From contig JAFZQJ010000001.1 in NCBI GenBank assembly GCA_017620395.1, forward strand, positions 1 through 36,976: a stretch of 36,976 bases of DNA, written 5' to 3'. The DNA is from Clostridia bacterium (GTDB lineage Bacteria; Bacillota; Clostridia; Oscillospirales; RGIG8002). Below the pieces are notes generated by a model, which worked only from the letters and a program-made list of their open reading frames with translations, made no database searches and had not been told where the DNA came from. Of the stretch, positions 1 to 7,389 are shown piece by piece (position 1 is the first letter of the stretch; each line of letters opens with the position of its first letter). Made by a program: the position numbers and the translations under genes.

Positions 1-58
1 ACTTGCCGTGGTCGATGTGGGCGATTATGCAGAAGTTTCTGATCTTGCTCTTATCCAT
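1..58 (-). CDS. lepA: Elongation factor 4 (LepA), N-terminal fragment cut by window edge
   Basis: Only the first 19 codons are inside the window. They read MDKSKIRNFCIIAHIDHGK, which is the conserved LepA N-terminus ending in the start of the GTPase G1 loop (AHIDHGKS/T). The ATG at 58 is preceded by an AAAGGAGAG ribosome site at about 70-77, so the start is secure. LepA is a ribosome-associated translational GTPase that acts on stalled or mistranslocated ribosomes. The gene follows the acyl-CoA synthetase fusion by 36 bases on the same strand and may be co-transcribed with it. Identity rests on the 19 residues alone, but the motif is highly characteristic. Confidence 0.85.
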   Translation of the reverse strand, partial: MDKSKIRNFCIIAHIDHGK

Positions 59-94
59 CGGATAAGCTCTCCTTTACGGGAGTATTTCGGCGCG

Positions 95-2626
95 TCAGGC
101 GGTCTCGATGGAGTTGGCCTCCTGGAGCTTCAGCAGCTCCACCGCCTGCTCGCGCATCTTATATTTGAGTATCTTGCCGGCGGCGTTCATCGGGAAGCTG
201 TCTACGAAGACGACGTAGCTCGGCGTCTTGTGCTTCGCCATGTGGGTGCGGACGTAGTCCTTGATCTCCTCGGCGTCGGCGGTCTCACCCTCCTTGAGGA
301 TGACGCAGGCCATTATCTCCTCGCCGTAGTCCTTGCTCGGAACGCCGATGACCTGCACGTCGCTCACCTTCGGGTGAGTGTAGATAAAGTCCTCGATCTC
401 CTTCGGGTAGATGTTCTCGCCGCCGCGGATGATCATATCCTTTATGCGGCCGGTGATCTTGTAGTTGCCGTCGGGCAGCTTGCGGGCGAGGTCGCCGGTG
501 TGGAGCCAGCCGTCCTCGTCGATCGCCGCGGCGGTCGCCTGCGGCATCTTGTAGTAGCCCTTCATTATGTTGTAGCCGCGCGCAACGAATTCGCCGTCGA
601 CTCCGACGGGCACTTCCTTGTTCGTTTCCGGATCGACTATGCGGCAGGAAACGCCGTAGATGTCGCCGCCGACGGTGTTTACGCGCGTTTCGATGCTGTC
701 GGTCGTCTTGCTCATCGTGCAGGCGGGGGAGGCCTCGGTCTGCCCGTAGGTGATGCAGATCTCGGGCATGTGCATCTTTTCGATTACCTCGCGCATGACT
801 TTTATCGGGCAGGGGCTGCCCGCCATGATCCCGGTGCGCATATGTGAGAAGTCGGTGGTCGGGAAGTCCGGGTGCGCGAGCATCGTTATGAACATCGTCG
901 GCACGCCGTGGAAAGCGGTTATCTTCTCCTTGTTGATGCAGTTGAGTCCCTTCCGCGGCGAGAACGCCGGTATCGGCGACATCGTGACGCCGTGGGTGAC
1001 GCTCGCGGTCATCGCCAGCACCATGCCGAAGCAGTGGAACATCGGCACCTGTATCATCATTCTGTCGGCGGTGGAGAGGTCCATGCAGTCGCCGATCGCC
1101 TTGCCGTTGTTGACTATGTTGTAGTGGGTGAGCATAACGCCCTTCGGGAAGCCAGTCGTGCCGGAGGTGTACTGCATATTGCAGACGTCGTCCTTGTGGA
1201 CGGCGGCGGCGCGGCGGAACACTTCGGAAACGGAGACCTGCTCGGAGAGCGCGTTCGCCTCCTCCCAAGTATAGCACCCTTTCATCGAATAATCAACCGT
1301 AATTATGTTGCGCAGGAAGGGGAGGCGGCGTGCGTGCAGCGGCTTGCCATTCTCGTGATTTTCAAGCTCGGGGCAGAGCTCGCGGATTATTCCCGCGTAG
1401 TCGCAGTCCTTCATCGATTCGATCATGACGAGGGTGTGTGTGTCGGACTGGCGCAGCAGGTATTCGATCTCGTGTATCTTGTAGGCGGTGTTGACCGTGA
1501 CGAGCACGGCGCCGATCTTTACCGTCGCCCAGAAGGTGATATACCACTGCGGAACGTTCGTCGCCCATATCGCGACGTGGTCACCCGGTTTGACTCCGAG
1601 CGCGATCAGCGCGCGCGCGAAGGTGTCGACGTCCTCGCGGAACTCGGGGTAGGTGCGCGTGTAGTCGCATTCGGTGTAGCGGAAGGCGTACTGCTCCGGG
1701 AACTCCTCGCAGATGCGGTCGAGCACCTGCGGGAAGGTCAGGTCTATCAGCGTTTCCTTAGGCCAGATATACTTGCCGGCGTGGCGGTTGTCGTCCTGAA
1801 GGCGGCCGGTGACGCCCGCGCCGTCCATATACTGCGACATGAAGTTGGCGAAGTGCGGGAAGACGATGCCCGCGTCGCTCAAGTACGGCGCGTAACGCTT
1901 CAGCCATTCCAGCGAGATGTAGCCCTCGTAGTTGACCGAGCGCAGCGCGAGCATTATATCCTCGATCGGCAGGTCGCCCTCGCCCATCAGGCGGTATTCG
2001 ACCTTGCCGTCGACCATGACGGAGTCCTTTATGTGGGTGTGCTTGATGAAGGCGCCGAGGTTCTGCACCGTCGTTTCGGGGCTTTCGCCGAAGAAGCGGT
2101 AGGGGTGGTGGATATCCCACAGAGCGCCGACGTTGTCGCTCTCGATCCGCGCAAGCAGGCGCGTCAGGCGCGCGGTGTCGGCGTAAACGCCGTTCGTTTC
2201 GACCAGCAGCGTTACGCCCTTTTCCTCCGCCAGCGGTATAAGTTCGGTCAGCGCGGAGAGCACGACTTCGTCGTCGACCTCGCCGTCGGGGAACGCCTTT
2301 TCGTCGCCGAGTATGCGGATATAGGGGCAGCCGAGCCGTCCGGCGAGCTCGATATACTGAGTCAGCTCGTTTATCGCTTCCTCGCGGCGCTCGGGATATT
2401 TCAGCGCGCAGCCGGAGGAGATGCAGCATATCTCCAGCCGCAGCTTTTTCAGCTGCTCGATAGTCGCGTCGACGTTTTCGGCGCGGAAGGGCTTTGCGTT
2501 GACCGAGAAGATGTCCGCGCCGAGCCCGCGCAGCTCGATTCCCGCGAAGCCGAAGTCCTTCGCCGTCGAGCAGATGTCCGACCAGTCGAAGTCGGGGCAT
2601 CCGAGCGTTGAGAATGAGAGTTTCAT
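95..2626 (-). CDS. Fusion protein: TIM-barrel sugar isomerase/epimerase domain + AMP-forming acyl-CoA synthetase
   Basis: 843 residues when started at the ATG at 2626, which has a GGAAAGG site upstream; a longer in-frame start at 2692 would lie inside the T-box terminator region. Residues about 1-280 resemble the xylose-isomerase-like/AP endonuclease 2 TIM barrel, with metal-site-like segments LLVETNGVYADT, ALWDIHHPYRF and HTHIKDSV. Residues about 300-843 are a full adenylate-forming ligase: P-loop YTSGTTGFPKG near 484, YGQTEAS, GWLHTGDLA, GRIKDMIIRGGENIYP and the C-terminal catalytic lysine region GKILKYKMRE near 820. The ligase half should activate a carboxylate to an acyl-adenylate and then a CoA thioester; chain length cannot be read from sequence. 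The barrel's substrate is unknown. It is controlled by its own promoter and a T-box leader, and lepA follows. The linkage of the two domains in one uninterrupted frame is clear. Confidence 0.88.
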   Translation of the reverse strand: MKLSFSTLGCPDFDWSDICSTAKDFGFAGIELRGLGADIFSVNAKPFRAENVDATIEQLKKLRLEICCISSGCALKYPERREEAINELTQYIELAGRLGCPYIRILGDEKAFPDGEVDDEVVLSALTELIPLAEEKGVTLLVETNGVYADTARLTRLLARIESDNVGALWDIHHPYRFFGESPETTVQNLGAFIKHTHIKDSVMVDGKVEYRLMGEGDLPIEDIMLALRSVNYEGYISLEWLKRYAPYLSDAGIVFPHFANFMSQYMDGAGVTGRLQDDNRHAGKYIWPKETLIDLTFPQVLDRICEEFPEQYAFRYTECDYTRTYPEFREDVDTFARALIALGVKPGDHVAIWATNVPQWYITFWATVKIGAVLVTVNTAYKIHEIEYLLRQSDTHTLVMIESMKDCDYAGIIRELCPELENHENGKPLHARRLPFLRNIITVDYSMKGCYTWEEANALSEQVSVSEVFRRAAAVHKDDVCNMQYTSGTTGFPKGVMLTHYNIVNNGKAIGDCMDLSTADRMMIQVPMFHCFGMVLAMTASVTHGVTMSPIPAFSPRKGLNCINKEKITAFHGVPTMFITMLAHPDFPTTDFSHMRTGIMAGSPCPIKVMREVIEKMHMPEICITYGQTEASPACTMSKTTDSIETRVNTVGGDIYGVSCRIVDPETNKEVPVGVDGEFVARGYNIMKGYYKMPQATAAAIDEDGWLHTGDLARKLPDGNYKITGRIKDMIIRGGENIYPKEIEDFIYTHPKVSDVQVIGVPSKDYGEEIMACVILKEGETADAEEIKDYVRTHMAKHKTPSYVVFVDSFPMNAAGKILKYKMREQAVELLKLQEANSIETA

Positions 2627-2677
2627 AATGATCAATCCTTTCCGGAGGGATAGAAGGCTTGCCGTGACCGGTCTAAC

Positions 2678-2940
2678 AAAAAACGCTTTCATCCCTTATC
2701 ATAAGAGACGAAAGCGCAGCTTCCGCGGTACCACTCTTATTGACGGCTTCTGCCGCCCGCTCAGGCCATACAGCCGTACCGCTGTAACGGGCGGACCCGA
2801 CCGGCTTTACTCGGCTTTCGCCTTTCGTCCGGCGGCTCGGGAGCGAGCGCGGAAAAACGCGCCGTGCCGCCTCGCACCTTCCGGCGGCTCTCTGTAACGG
2901 TTCTGCGTGTTCCTTTTTCTCCGTCGTTGCCTTTTATAAT
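2678..2940 (-). promoter_or_regulatory. T-box riboswitch leader with terminator
   Basis: Read on the minus strand, the leader carries an AGAGAGCCG/GGTGCGAG stem I signature, the T-box core AAGAGTGGTACCGCGG at 2738-2723 and then a terminator, a GCGCTTTC/GAAAGCG stem followed by a run of Ts at 2716-2678. T-box RNAs sense uncharged tRNA and allow readthrough when a specific amino acid is scarce. Aligning the distal side of stem I (CTC-G-CTCCC-GAGC) with typical leaders suggests a CTC leucine specifier, but this is tentative because the usual GAA before the specifier is absent. The only gene it can control directly is the TIM-barrel/acyl-CoA synthetase fusion 52 bases downstream. Confidence 0.9.
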
Positions 2941-2946
2941 AAAAGG

Positions 2947-2975
2947 ATGATAGCAGAAAAACTCCCGCTTGTCAA
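2947..2975 (-). promoter_or_regulatory. SigA-type promoter of the T-box leader
   Basis: Minus-strand TTGACA (2975-2970), 17-base spacer, TATCAT (2952-2947). Transcription would start just before the T-box stem I. Confidence 0.85.
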
Positions 2976-3022
2976 GCGTTTTTTGCGTTTGGGCGCGCAA
3001 AACGGGGAATTTGCTCCCGCTA

Positions 3023-3051
3023 TTGATTTTTTGTCGGAAGTTTGTTATAAT
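3023..3051 (+). promoter_or_regulatory. SigA-type promoter upstream of lipoprotein operon
   Basis: TTGATT at 3023-3028, 17-base spacer, TATAAT at 3046-3051, 36 bases before the first lipoprotein gene. Confidence 0.8.
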
Positions 3052-3087
3052 AACTATCTATGAAACAACGGGGCGGAGGTGACGCCG

Positions 3088-3714
3088 GTGAAAGTTATGC
3101 GAAGGCTCATAGCGCTGATTGCGGTGCTTTCTCTGTTTGCCGCGCTCTGCGGCTGCGGGAAGGCGGCGGAGCCGGCTTCGTCCGCGCCCGCTTCGGAGCC
3201 GGAGAGCAACTCGGGCTTTTGGGTCGACCCCTCCTATACCGTCGACGCCGAAGGCGAACTGCCCGAGGTGCCGGACGGCTTCCTGCGCAAGGCTATGGAG
3301 GCGTATTCCTGGTTCGAGCTGAATCTGCTCGGCTGGATCTATGACGTTCCGGCGAAGCATACCGAAAACGCCTATCTCGTTGAGGATGAGCAGTTCCGCA
3401 GATACGACGACTTCCGCGATTATCTGCTCGGGATATTCAGCCCCGCGATAGTCAACGAGCTGCTTTCCCGCGGTTACTACGTTGAAGAAGACGGATATCT
3501 TTACACGCGGCACTTCCCGCGCGGCGCGGACAAGGCGGTCATAGATACGGATTTCGGCGAAGGCGAGATCGTCGGCAGGAAGCTGATATACAAGGTGGAC
3601 GTTACCTTCGGCGATATGCAGACGCTCGAGCCGATCCGCAGCGAGACCTTCACCTTCGTCGCGGAGCCGGTGAACGGCAGGTTCGTCTTCACCGAGTTCC
3701 CTTACTTTTATTGA
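3088..3714 (+). CDS. Lipoprotein of unknown function
   Basis: 208 residues from the GTG at 3088, chosen because GGAGG at 3075-3079 is 8 bases upstream; the earlier GTG at 3079 overlaps that site. A signal peptide ends in a lipobox-like LCGC, giving a lipid-anchored Cys at about residue 23, followed by a Ser/Pro/Glu-rich linker (EPASSAPASEPESNS) typical of clostridial lipoproteins. The mature part has a block FLRKAMEAYSWFELNLLGW and a later DDFRDYLLGIFSPAIVNELL, a pattern loosely like IseA-type DL-endopeptidase inhibitors; that resemblance is weak. It heads a probable operon with a second lipoprotein 18 bases downstream and a hemolysin III-like gene. Confidence 0.8.
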   Translation: MKVMRRLIALIAVLSLFAALCGCGKAAEPASSAPASEPESNSGFWVDPSYTVDAEGELPEVPDGFLRKAMEAYSWFELNLLGWIYDVPAKHTENAYLVEDEQFRRYDDFRDYLLGIFSPAIVNELLSRGYYVEEDGYLYTRHFPRGADKAVIDTDFGEGEIVGRKLIYKVDVTFGDMQTLEPIRSETFTFVAEPVNGRFVFTEFPYFY

Positions 3715-3732
3715 TTCAGGAGGCGTGACGCT

Positions 3733-4707
3733 ATGAAGAATACCAAGAAGCTTATATCCGCGCTGCTGCTTTGTGCTCTGCTTCTGTCGACGCTCGCGCT
3801 CGGCGGCTGTATGAGCAAACGCGAACGCAGGATACGCGACGACCTGAACGCCGACGGAACGGTCGTCAGCGCGGTGCTGGCCTCCGTCAACCGCGATTAC
3901 ATAGACGTTGCGGGCTTCACCGTGACCGAGGTCGATAAAAACGAAGCCGTTGAAGAGAACGGCAAAACCGTCTATTCCTGCGGCGTAACCGTGAGCAACG
4001 AATACGTCGCAGTGACCGTGCCGTGCGCCGTTACCTACGGCGGAGACGACGTTTTTGAAGGCGTGACCGTTTCCGCAGTTGAGGAGTGGAGTTATAAGGC
4101 GCTTTCCGGCGTAGACCAGACGAAAGTCGGCTACGAGGAGCTGCCCAACCACGAGAGCGTGCCTTACGGCGAATGCACCGTCAAGAAGGTCGAGTTCAGC
4201 AAGCGCAATCAGACCTCCGTCGTCAGCGTCGATATCAAGGCGGACGCCGGTTACGTCATCGCTTCCGGCGAGCTGCAGATAGAGTTCGTATACGCCGACG
4301 GCAAATGGGCGGTCGACGGCTACTCCTACGGCAAGGATTTCAGCATGAGCTGGGATATCGGCGGCCTCTGGCGCGGCAACGAGTGGAAGTGGAACAAGAG
4401 CTCGACTATGAACCTGCGCATCGAATTCAGCATAGATTCGATATCGTCGGACGGCAAGGTGGAGTCTACGGTGCATTCGCACATCCGCACCGGCAAAAAC
4501 GACAAAGAGGAGCTTTTCCCCGCGACCGGTACGCTCGATTTCGCGACGATGACGCTGACGCTCGACTACGAGAACGGCAGCGGTCCCTGCCGTATTACCG
4601 CGAAATTCGTCAAGGACGGCGACAAAGCGGCGCGCTTCGAGGGCGAGGTCGTCGGTACCGCGGACAACTTCAGATACTACAACGGCAGGTTCAAGCGCGA
4701 CGCATAA
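3733..4707 (+). CDS. Lipoprotein of unknown function
   Basis: 324 residues. The ATG follows AGGAGG by 9 bases. The signal peptide ends in LALGGC, a lipobox with the anchored Cys at residue 26. The remaining sequence is acidic and beta-rich (for example the alternating TSVVSVDIKADAGYVIAS segment) with no catalytic motif that I recognise. It lies 18 bases after another lipoprotein gene and 30 before a membrane protein gene, so the three are likely one transcript. It should sit on the outer face of the membrane. Its function is unknown. Confidence 0.8.
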   Translation: MKNTKKLISALLLCALLLSTLALGGCMSKRERRIRDDLNADGTVVSAVLASVNRDYIDVAGFTVTEVDKNEAVEENGKTVYSCGVTVSNEYVAVTVPCAVTYGGDDVFEGVTVSAVEEWSYKALSGVDQTKVGYEELPNHESVPYGECTVKKVEFSKRNQTSVVSVDIKADAGYVIASGELQIEFVYADGKWAVDGYSYGKDFSMSWDIGGLWRGNEWKWNKSSTMNLRIEFSIDSISSDGKVESTVHSHIRTGKNDKEELFPATGTLDFATMTLTLDYENGSGPCRITAKFVKDGDKAARFEGEVVGTADNFRYYNGRFKRDA

Positions 4708-4737
4708 CGCGCCGGAGCCGATTCGGAGAAGACGGAT

Positions 4738-5421
4738 TTGAAACGCATCAAGCTTAAAGAACGCAAGCTGCCGGACTACACGCGCGGCGAAGAAATATTC
4801 AATATGGTCTCGCACATAGTCGGCGGCGCCTTCGGAGTCGCCGCTCTCGTGACCTGCGTGCTGAAGGCGGCGGCGTACGGCGGCGCTATCGACGTCGCCG
4901 GAGCGGCGGTCTACGGAGTCTCGCTTATCGTGCTTTACACGATGTCGAGCCTCTATCACGGGCTGAAGTCGCTGACGGCGAAAAAGGTCTTTCAGATAAT
5001 CGACCACTGCACGATATACCTGCTCATCGCGGGAACGTACACGCCGATATCGCTTACCGGTCTCATGCGCGAGTCGGTATGGCTCGGCTGGGGGATATTC
5101 GGAGGCGTGTGGGCGTGCGCGGCGCTCGGCGTCGTATTCAACTCCATCGACCTGCGGCGTTACCGCGCCGTTTCGATGGTGCTTTATATCGTGACGGGCT
5201 GGTGCATCGTCTTCACCGGACCGATCGCGATACGCGCGCTGACTCTTCCCGGCTTCCTGTGGATACTCGCCGGCGGAGTTATGTATACGGTAGGCACGAT
5301 ATTCTACGGCGTCGCCGCGCTCGGCAAGAAGCCGCACAGATATATCCACTCGGTGTTCCATCTGTTCGTCGTCGCCGCGAGCGTGCTGCAGTATATCGGC
5401 ATAATCCTGTATCTGTATTGA
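4738..5421 (+). CDS. Hemolysin III family (PAQR-like) membrane protein
   Basis: 227 residues with seven predicted membrane spans. The family signatures are all present: SSLYHG after the second span, DHCTIYLLIAGTYTP in the middle and HSVFHLFVV in the last, which carry the conserved Ser/His/Asp cluster thought to bind a metal as in adiponectin receptors. The start is a TTG at 4738 preceded by GGAGAA; no better start lies nearby. Despite the family name, most members are not shown to be haemolysins, and a lipid or metal-dependent hydrolase role is equally possible. It is last in the lipoprotein operon and ends at a bidirectional terminator. Confidence 0.9.
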   Translation: MKRIKLKERKLPDYTRGEEIFNMVSHIVGGAFGVAALVTCVLKAAAYGGAIDVAGAAVYGVSLIVLYTMSSLYHGLKSLTAKKVFQIIDHCTIYLLIAGTYTPISLTGLMRESVWLGWGIFGGVWACAALGVVFNSIDLRRYRAVSMVLYIVTGWCIVFTGPIAIRALTLPGFLWILAGGVMYTVGTIFYGVAALGKKPHRYIHSVFHLFVVAASVLQYIGIILYLY

Positions 5422-5436
5422 TGATGAGTAACGCGA

Positions 5437-5476
5437 ACGCCGTCCCGATTAGGGCTCTAATCGGGGCGGCGTTTTT
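5437..5476. terminator. Bidirectional terminator
   Basis: Perfect long stem ACGCCG(T)CCCGATTA / TAATCGGGG(C)GGCGT with T-run on the plus side and A-run on the other. It serves the hemolysin III gene (plus) and the spoVA operon (minus). Confidence 0.85.
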
Positions 5477-5477
5477 G

Positions 5478-5834
5478 CTATTTCTTCTCGCGCGGCTTGA
5501 AGAGCAGCGCGGCGAGCAGCGCGAAGAAAACGACCGCGCCGAGCCCTCCGGCGACGGAGGTGAAGCCGCCGGTCAGCGCGCCGAGCAGTCCGTACTGCCG
5601 CACCGCTTCGAGCGTGCCTTTCGCCAGCGCGTAGCCGAAGCCGGTTATCGGCAGCGTCGCTCCGCAGCCGGAAAGCTCGACCAGCGGCGCGTAGACGCCG
5701 ACCGCTGTCAGCGCCAGCCCGGCAACTACGAAACTTACGAGTATCCGCGCCGGAGTCAGCTTCGTGAAGTCTATCAGCAGCTGCCCGACGGCGCATATCG
5801 CCCCGCCGATAAGAAACGCGTATAAAAAGATAAT
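5478..5834 (-). CDS. spoVAE: Stage V sporulation protein AE (SpoVAE) with non-standard start codon
   Basis: 118 residues if initiated at ATT (5834-5832). The frame after the spoVAD stop reads YVIIFLYAFLIGGAICAVGQ, and the body matches SpoVAE along its length: LIDFTKLTPARILV, GVYAPLVELSGCGATLPITG, FGYALAKGTLEA and a C-terminal FKPREKK. There is no ATG, GTG or TTG in the N-terminal part of this frame; only ATT or ATC codons follow the GAGAGGTGA ribosome site. SpoVAE is one of the inner-membrane proteins of the channel that loads dipicolinic acid into the forespore and releases it at germination. The family assignment is firm; the start is inferred. Confidence 0.88.
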   Translation of the reverse strand: MIFLYAFLIGGAICAVGQLLIDFTKLTPARILVSFVVAGLALTAVGVYAPLVELSGCGATLPITGFGYALAKGTLEAVRQYGLLGALTGGFTSVAGGLGAVVFFALLAALLFKPREKK

Positions 5835-5840
5835 AACGTA

Positions 5841-6836
5841 TCACCTCTCAAAGCATACCAGATGCGCGATCGCGGGGATCGTTTCGCCCTGATTGACGCG
5901 CAGCGGGCTCATCAGCGCGCCGGTGGCGGCGAAGACGGCGCGCTTGATTTCTCCTCGCGCAAGCAGCGGCAGGAAATACGCCGCCGTGACCGCCGCCGAA
6001 CAGCCCGCGCCGCTGCCTCCCGCGTGGACGTCCTGCCTTTCGCGGTCGTAGAGCATCGCGCCGCAGTCGTAATGCCTGCCCGCGAGGCCGAAGCCCTCTT
6101 CCTTCATCAGCTCCGCGAGAAGCTCCGAGCCGACGGCGCCGAGGTCGCCGGTTACTATCGCGTCGCATTCGGATGGCGCGATCCCGCTCGCGCGGAAGAA
6201 GCGGCACAGCGTGTCCGCCGCCGCGGGCGCCATCGCCGCGCCCATGTTCGCCATATCCGTCACGCCCATGTCGATTATCCTGCCGGGCAGCGCGGAAACC
6301 GCGTACGGCGGCTCCGAGTGCGGCGAAAACAGAAACGCCCCCGCCGCCGTCGCCGTCCACTGCGCCGTGGGCGTGCGCTGCCCGCCGTATTCGAGCGGGA
6401 AGCGGAACTGCCGTTCCGCCGAGCAGAAATGCGACGAGGCGACGGAAGCGGCGTGCTCCGCGAAGCCCGCGTCCACCGCCGCGGCTGCGAGCAGCTGCCC
6501 CTCCGCGCAGGTGGAGCACGCGCCGTAAAGCCCGAAGAAGGGCAGCGACGTGCCGCGCACGGCGTAGGAAGTCGCGGTGCACTGGTTCAGCAGGTCGCCG
6601 CCGAAAACGCAGTCGACCTGCTCCGCGCCGAGTCCCGCCTTCGCGAAGACGCCGTCGAGCGCGAGCTGCTGGATGCGGCTTTCCGCCTCCTCCCACGTGT
6701 CCTCGCCCGCGAGCGAGTCGTCGCAGACGGCGTCGAACAGGGAGCCGAGCGGGCCTTCTCCCTCCTTCCTGCCCGCGACGGAGAAACCCGTCACCGAAGG
6801 CGCGGAGCGGAATCTGATAAGTTCGTTTCTTCCCAT
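5841..6836 (-). CDS. spoVAD: Stage V sporulation protein AD (SpoVAD)
   Basis: 331 residues with a normal ATG preceded by GAGG. It has the thiolase-like fold of SpoVAD: CVFGGDLLNQCTATSYAVRG, FFGLYGACSTCAEG and the later DAIVTGDLGAVGSELL, YDCGAMLYD and GGSGAGCSA. SpoVAD binds dipicolinic acid on the inner membrane of the spore. It lies between spoVAC (7 bases upstream) and spoVAE, whose coding frame resumes directly after the spoVAD TGA, the usual order in Clostridia that lack spoVAA/AB. Confidence 0.95.
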   Translation of the reverse strand: MGRNELIRFRSAPSVTGFSVAGRKEGEGPLGSLFDAVCDDSLAGEDTWEEAESRIQQLALDGVFAKAGLGAEQVDCVFGGDLLNQCTATSYAVRGTSLPFFGLYGACSTCAEGQLLAAAAVDAGFAEHAASVASSHFCSAERQFRFPLEYGGQRTPTAQWTATAAGAFLFSPHSEPPYAVSALPGRIIDMGVTDMANMGAAMAPAAADTLCRFFRASGIAPSECDAIVTGDLGAVGSELLAELMKEEGFGLAGRHYDCGAMLYDRERQDVHAGGSGAGCSAAVTAAYFLPLLARGEIKRAVFAATGALMSPLRVNQGETIPAIAHLVCFER

Positions 6837-6843
6837 AACCGCC

Positions 6844-7281
6844 TCAATAAAGCCCGAAGGCGTAAATTATCACGCCGTAGACGACGCTCGCGGCGACGCC
6901 GAAGACGATGACCGGACCCGCGATCGAGAACATCCCGACCGCCGTGCCCGTGACTATCCCTTCGCGGCGGTACTCCATCGCGGGGGAGGTGACGGCGTTG
7001 GCGAATCCGGTTATCGGCACGAGCGTGCCCGCGCCGGCGAACTTCGCCATATCGTCGTAGAGTCCGGCCGCCGTCAGCGCGCAGCCGGCGAATATCATGA
7101 TTATCGTCACCCACTTGCTCACCGCGCTTTCGTCCGCGATGAAGGAGGCGAGCAGCGCCCTTACTCCCTCCGCTGCGGCGCAGAGTGCGCCGCCGACGGC
7201 GAAAGCGCAGAGCGTGTTCTTCACCTTCGGCGACGGCGGCGACCCGCGCCTGACGAGTTCGCCGTAACGCTGTTTATCCGT
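6844..7281 (-). CDS. spoVAC: Stage V sporulation protein AC (SpoVAC), apparent ACG start
   Basis: The conserved body (KNTLCAFAVGGALC, AGLYDDMAKFAGAGTLVPITG, GFANAVTSPAMEYRREG, NMFS-like GMFSIAGPVIVFG) is typical of SpoVAC. A GTG at 7224 would give 126 residues but has no ribosome site and cuts off the family N-terminus. The same frame continues upstream as TDKQRYGELVRRGSPPSPKV, matching the usual xYxxLVxxxSPxSPxxKN start. It begins at an ACG (7281-7279) that follows GGGGTGG. The next in-frame codons back to a TGA contain no ATG/GTG/TTG. I therefore place the start at the ACG (145 residues), with the GTG as the fallback. The protein is a polytopic channel component for dipicolinic acid. Confidence 0.88.
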   Translation of the reverse strand, partial: TDKQRYGELVRRGSPPSPKVKNTLCAFAVGGALCAAAEGVRALLASFIADESAVSKWVTIIMIFAGCALTAAGLYDDMAKFAGAGTLVPITGFANAVTSPAMEYRREGIVTGTAVGMFSIAGPVIVFGVAASVVYGVIIYAFGLY

Positions 7282-7306
7282 AAAACCACCCCGTTTCGTT
7301 CAACGG

Positions 7307-7336
7307 TAGTTTTCGCCGCCGCCCGCTTGAATATAC
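7307..7336 (-). promoter_or_regulatory. Possible SigG-type promoter of spoVA
   Basis: Minus-strand GTATA (7336-7332), 18-base spacer, AAAACTA (7313-7307). This partly fits the forespore SigG pattern (GNATR, CATNNTA) and is where one is expected, but the match is weak. Confidence 0.3.
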
Positions 7337-7373
7337 AAAAAAACACCCCCGCCGCGGCGCGGCGGGGGTGTTT
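7337..7373 (-). terminator. Rho-independent terminator of the XRE/LiaF-like gene
   Basis: Minus-strand AACACCCCCGCCG/CGGCGGGGGTGTT stem followed by seven Ts. Confidence 0.9.
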
Positions 7374-7389
7374 ACGAAATCGTTAAGCG

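Noticed and set aside
872..2611. A 579-residue plus-strand reading frame over the acyl-CoA synthetase fusion
   Set aside because: It is a shadow of the real minus-strand gene, with no ribosome site and no motif.
3058..5361. A 767-residue minus-strand reading frame opposite the lipoprotein operon
   Set aside because: It is antisense to three genes with signal peptides, ribosome sites and family motifs, is very Arg/Ala/Val/Asp-rich, and has no recognisable domain. GC-rich third positions keep opposite frames open.
5449..5844. A 131-residue minus-strand frame with a usual start in the spoVAE region
   Set aside because: It is Arg-rich and in the wrong frame. The adjacent frame gives a full SpoVAE match, despite lacking a standard start codon.
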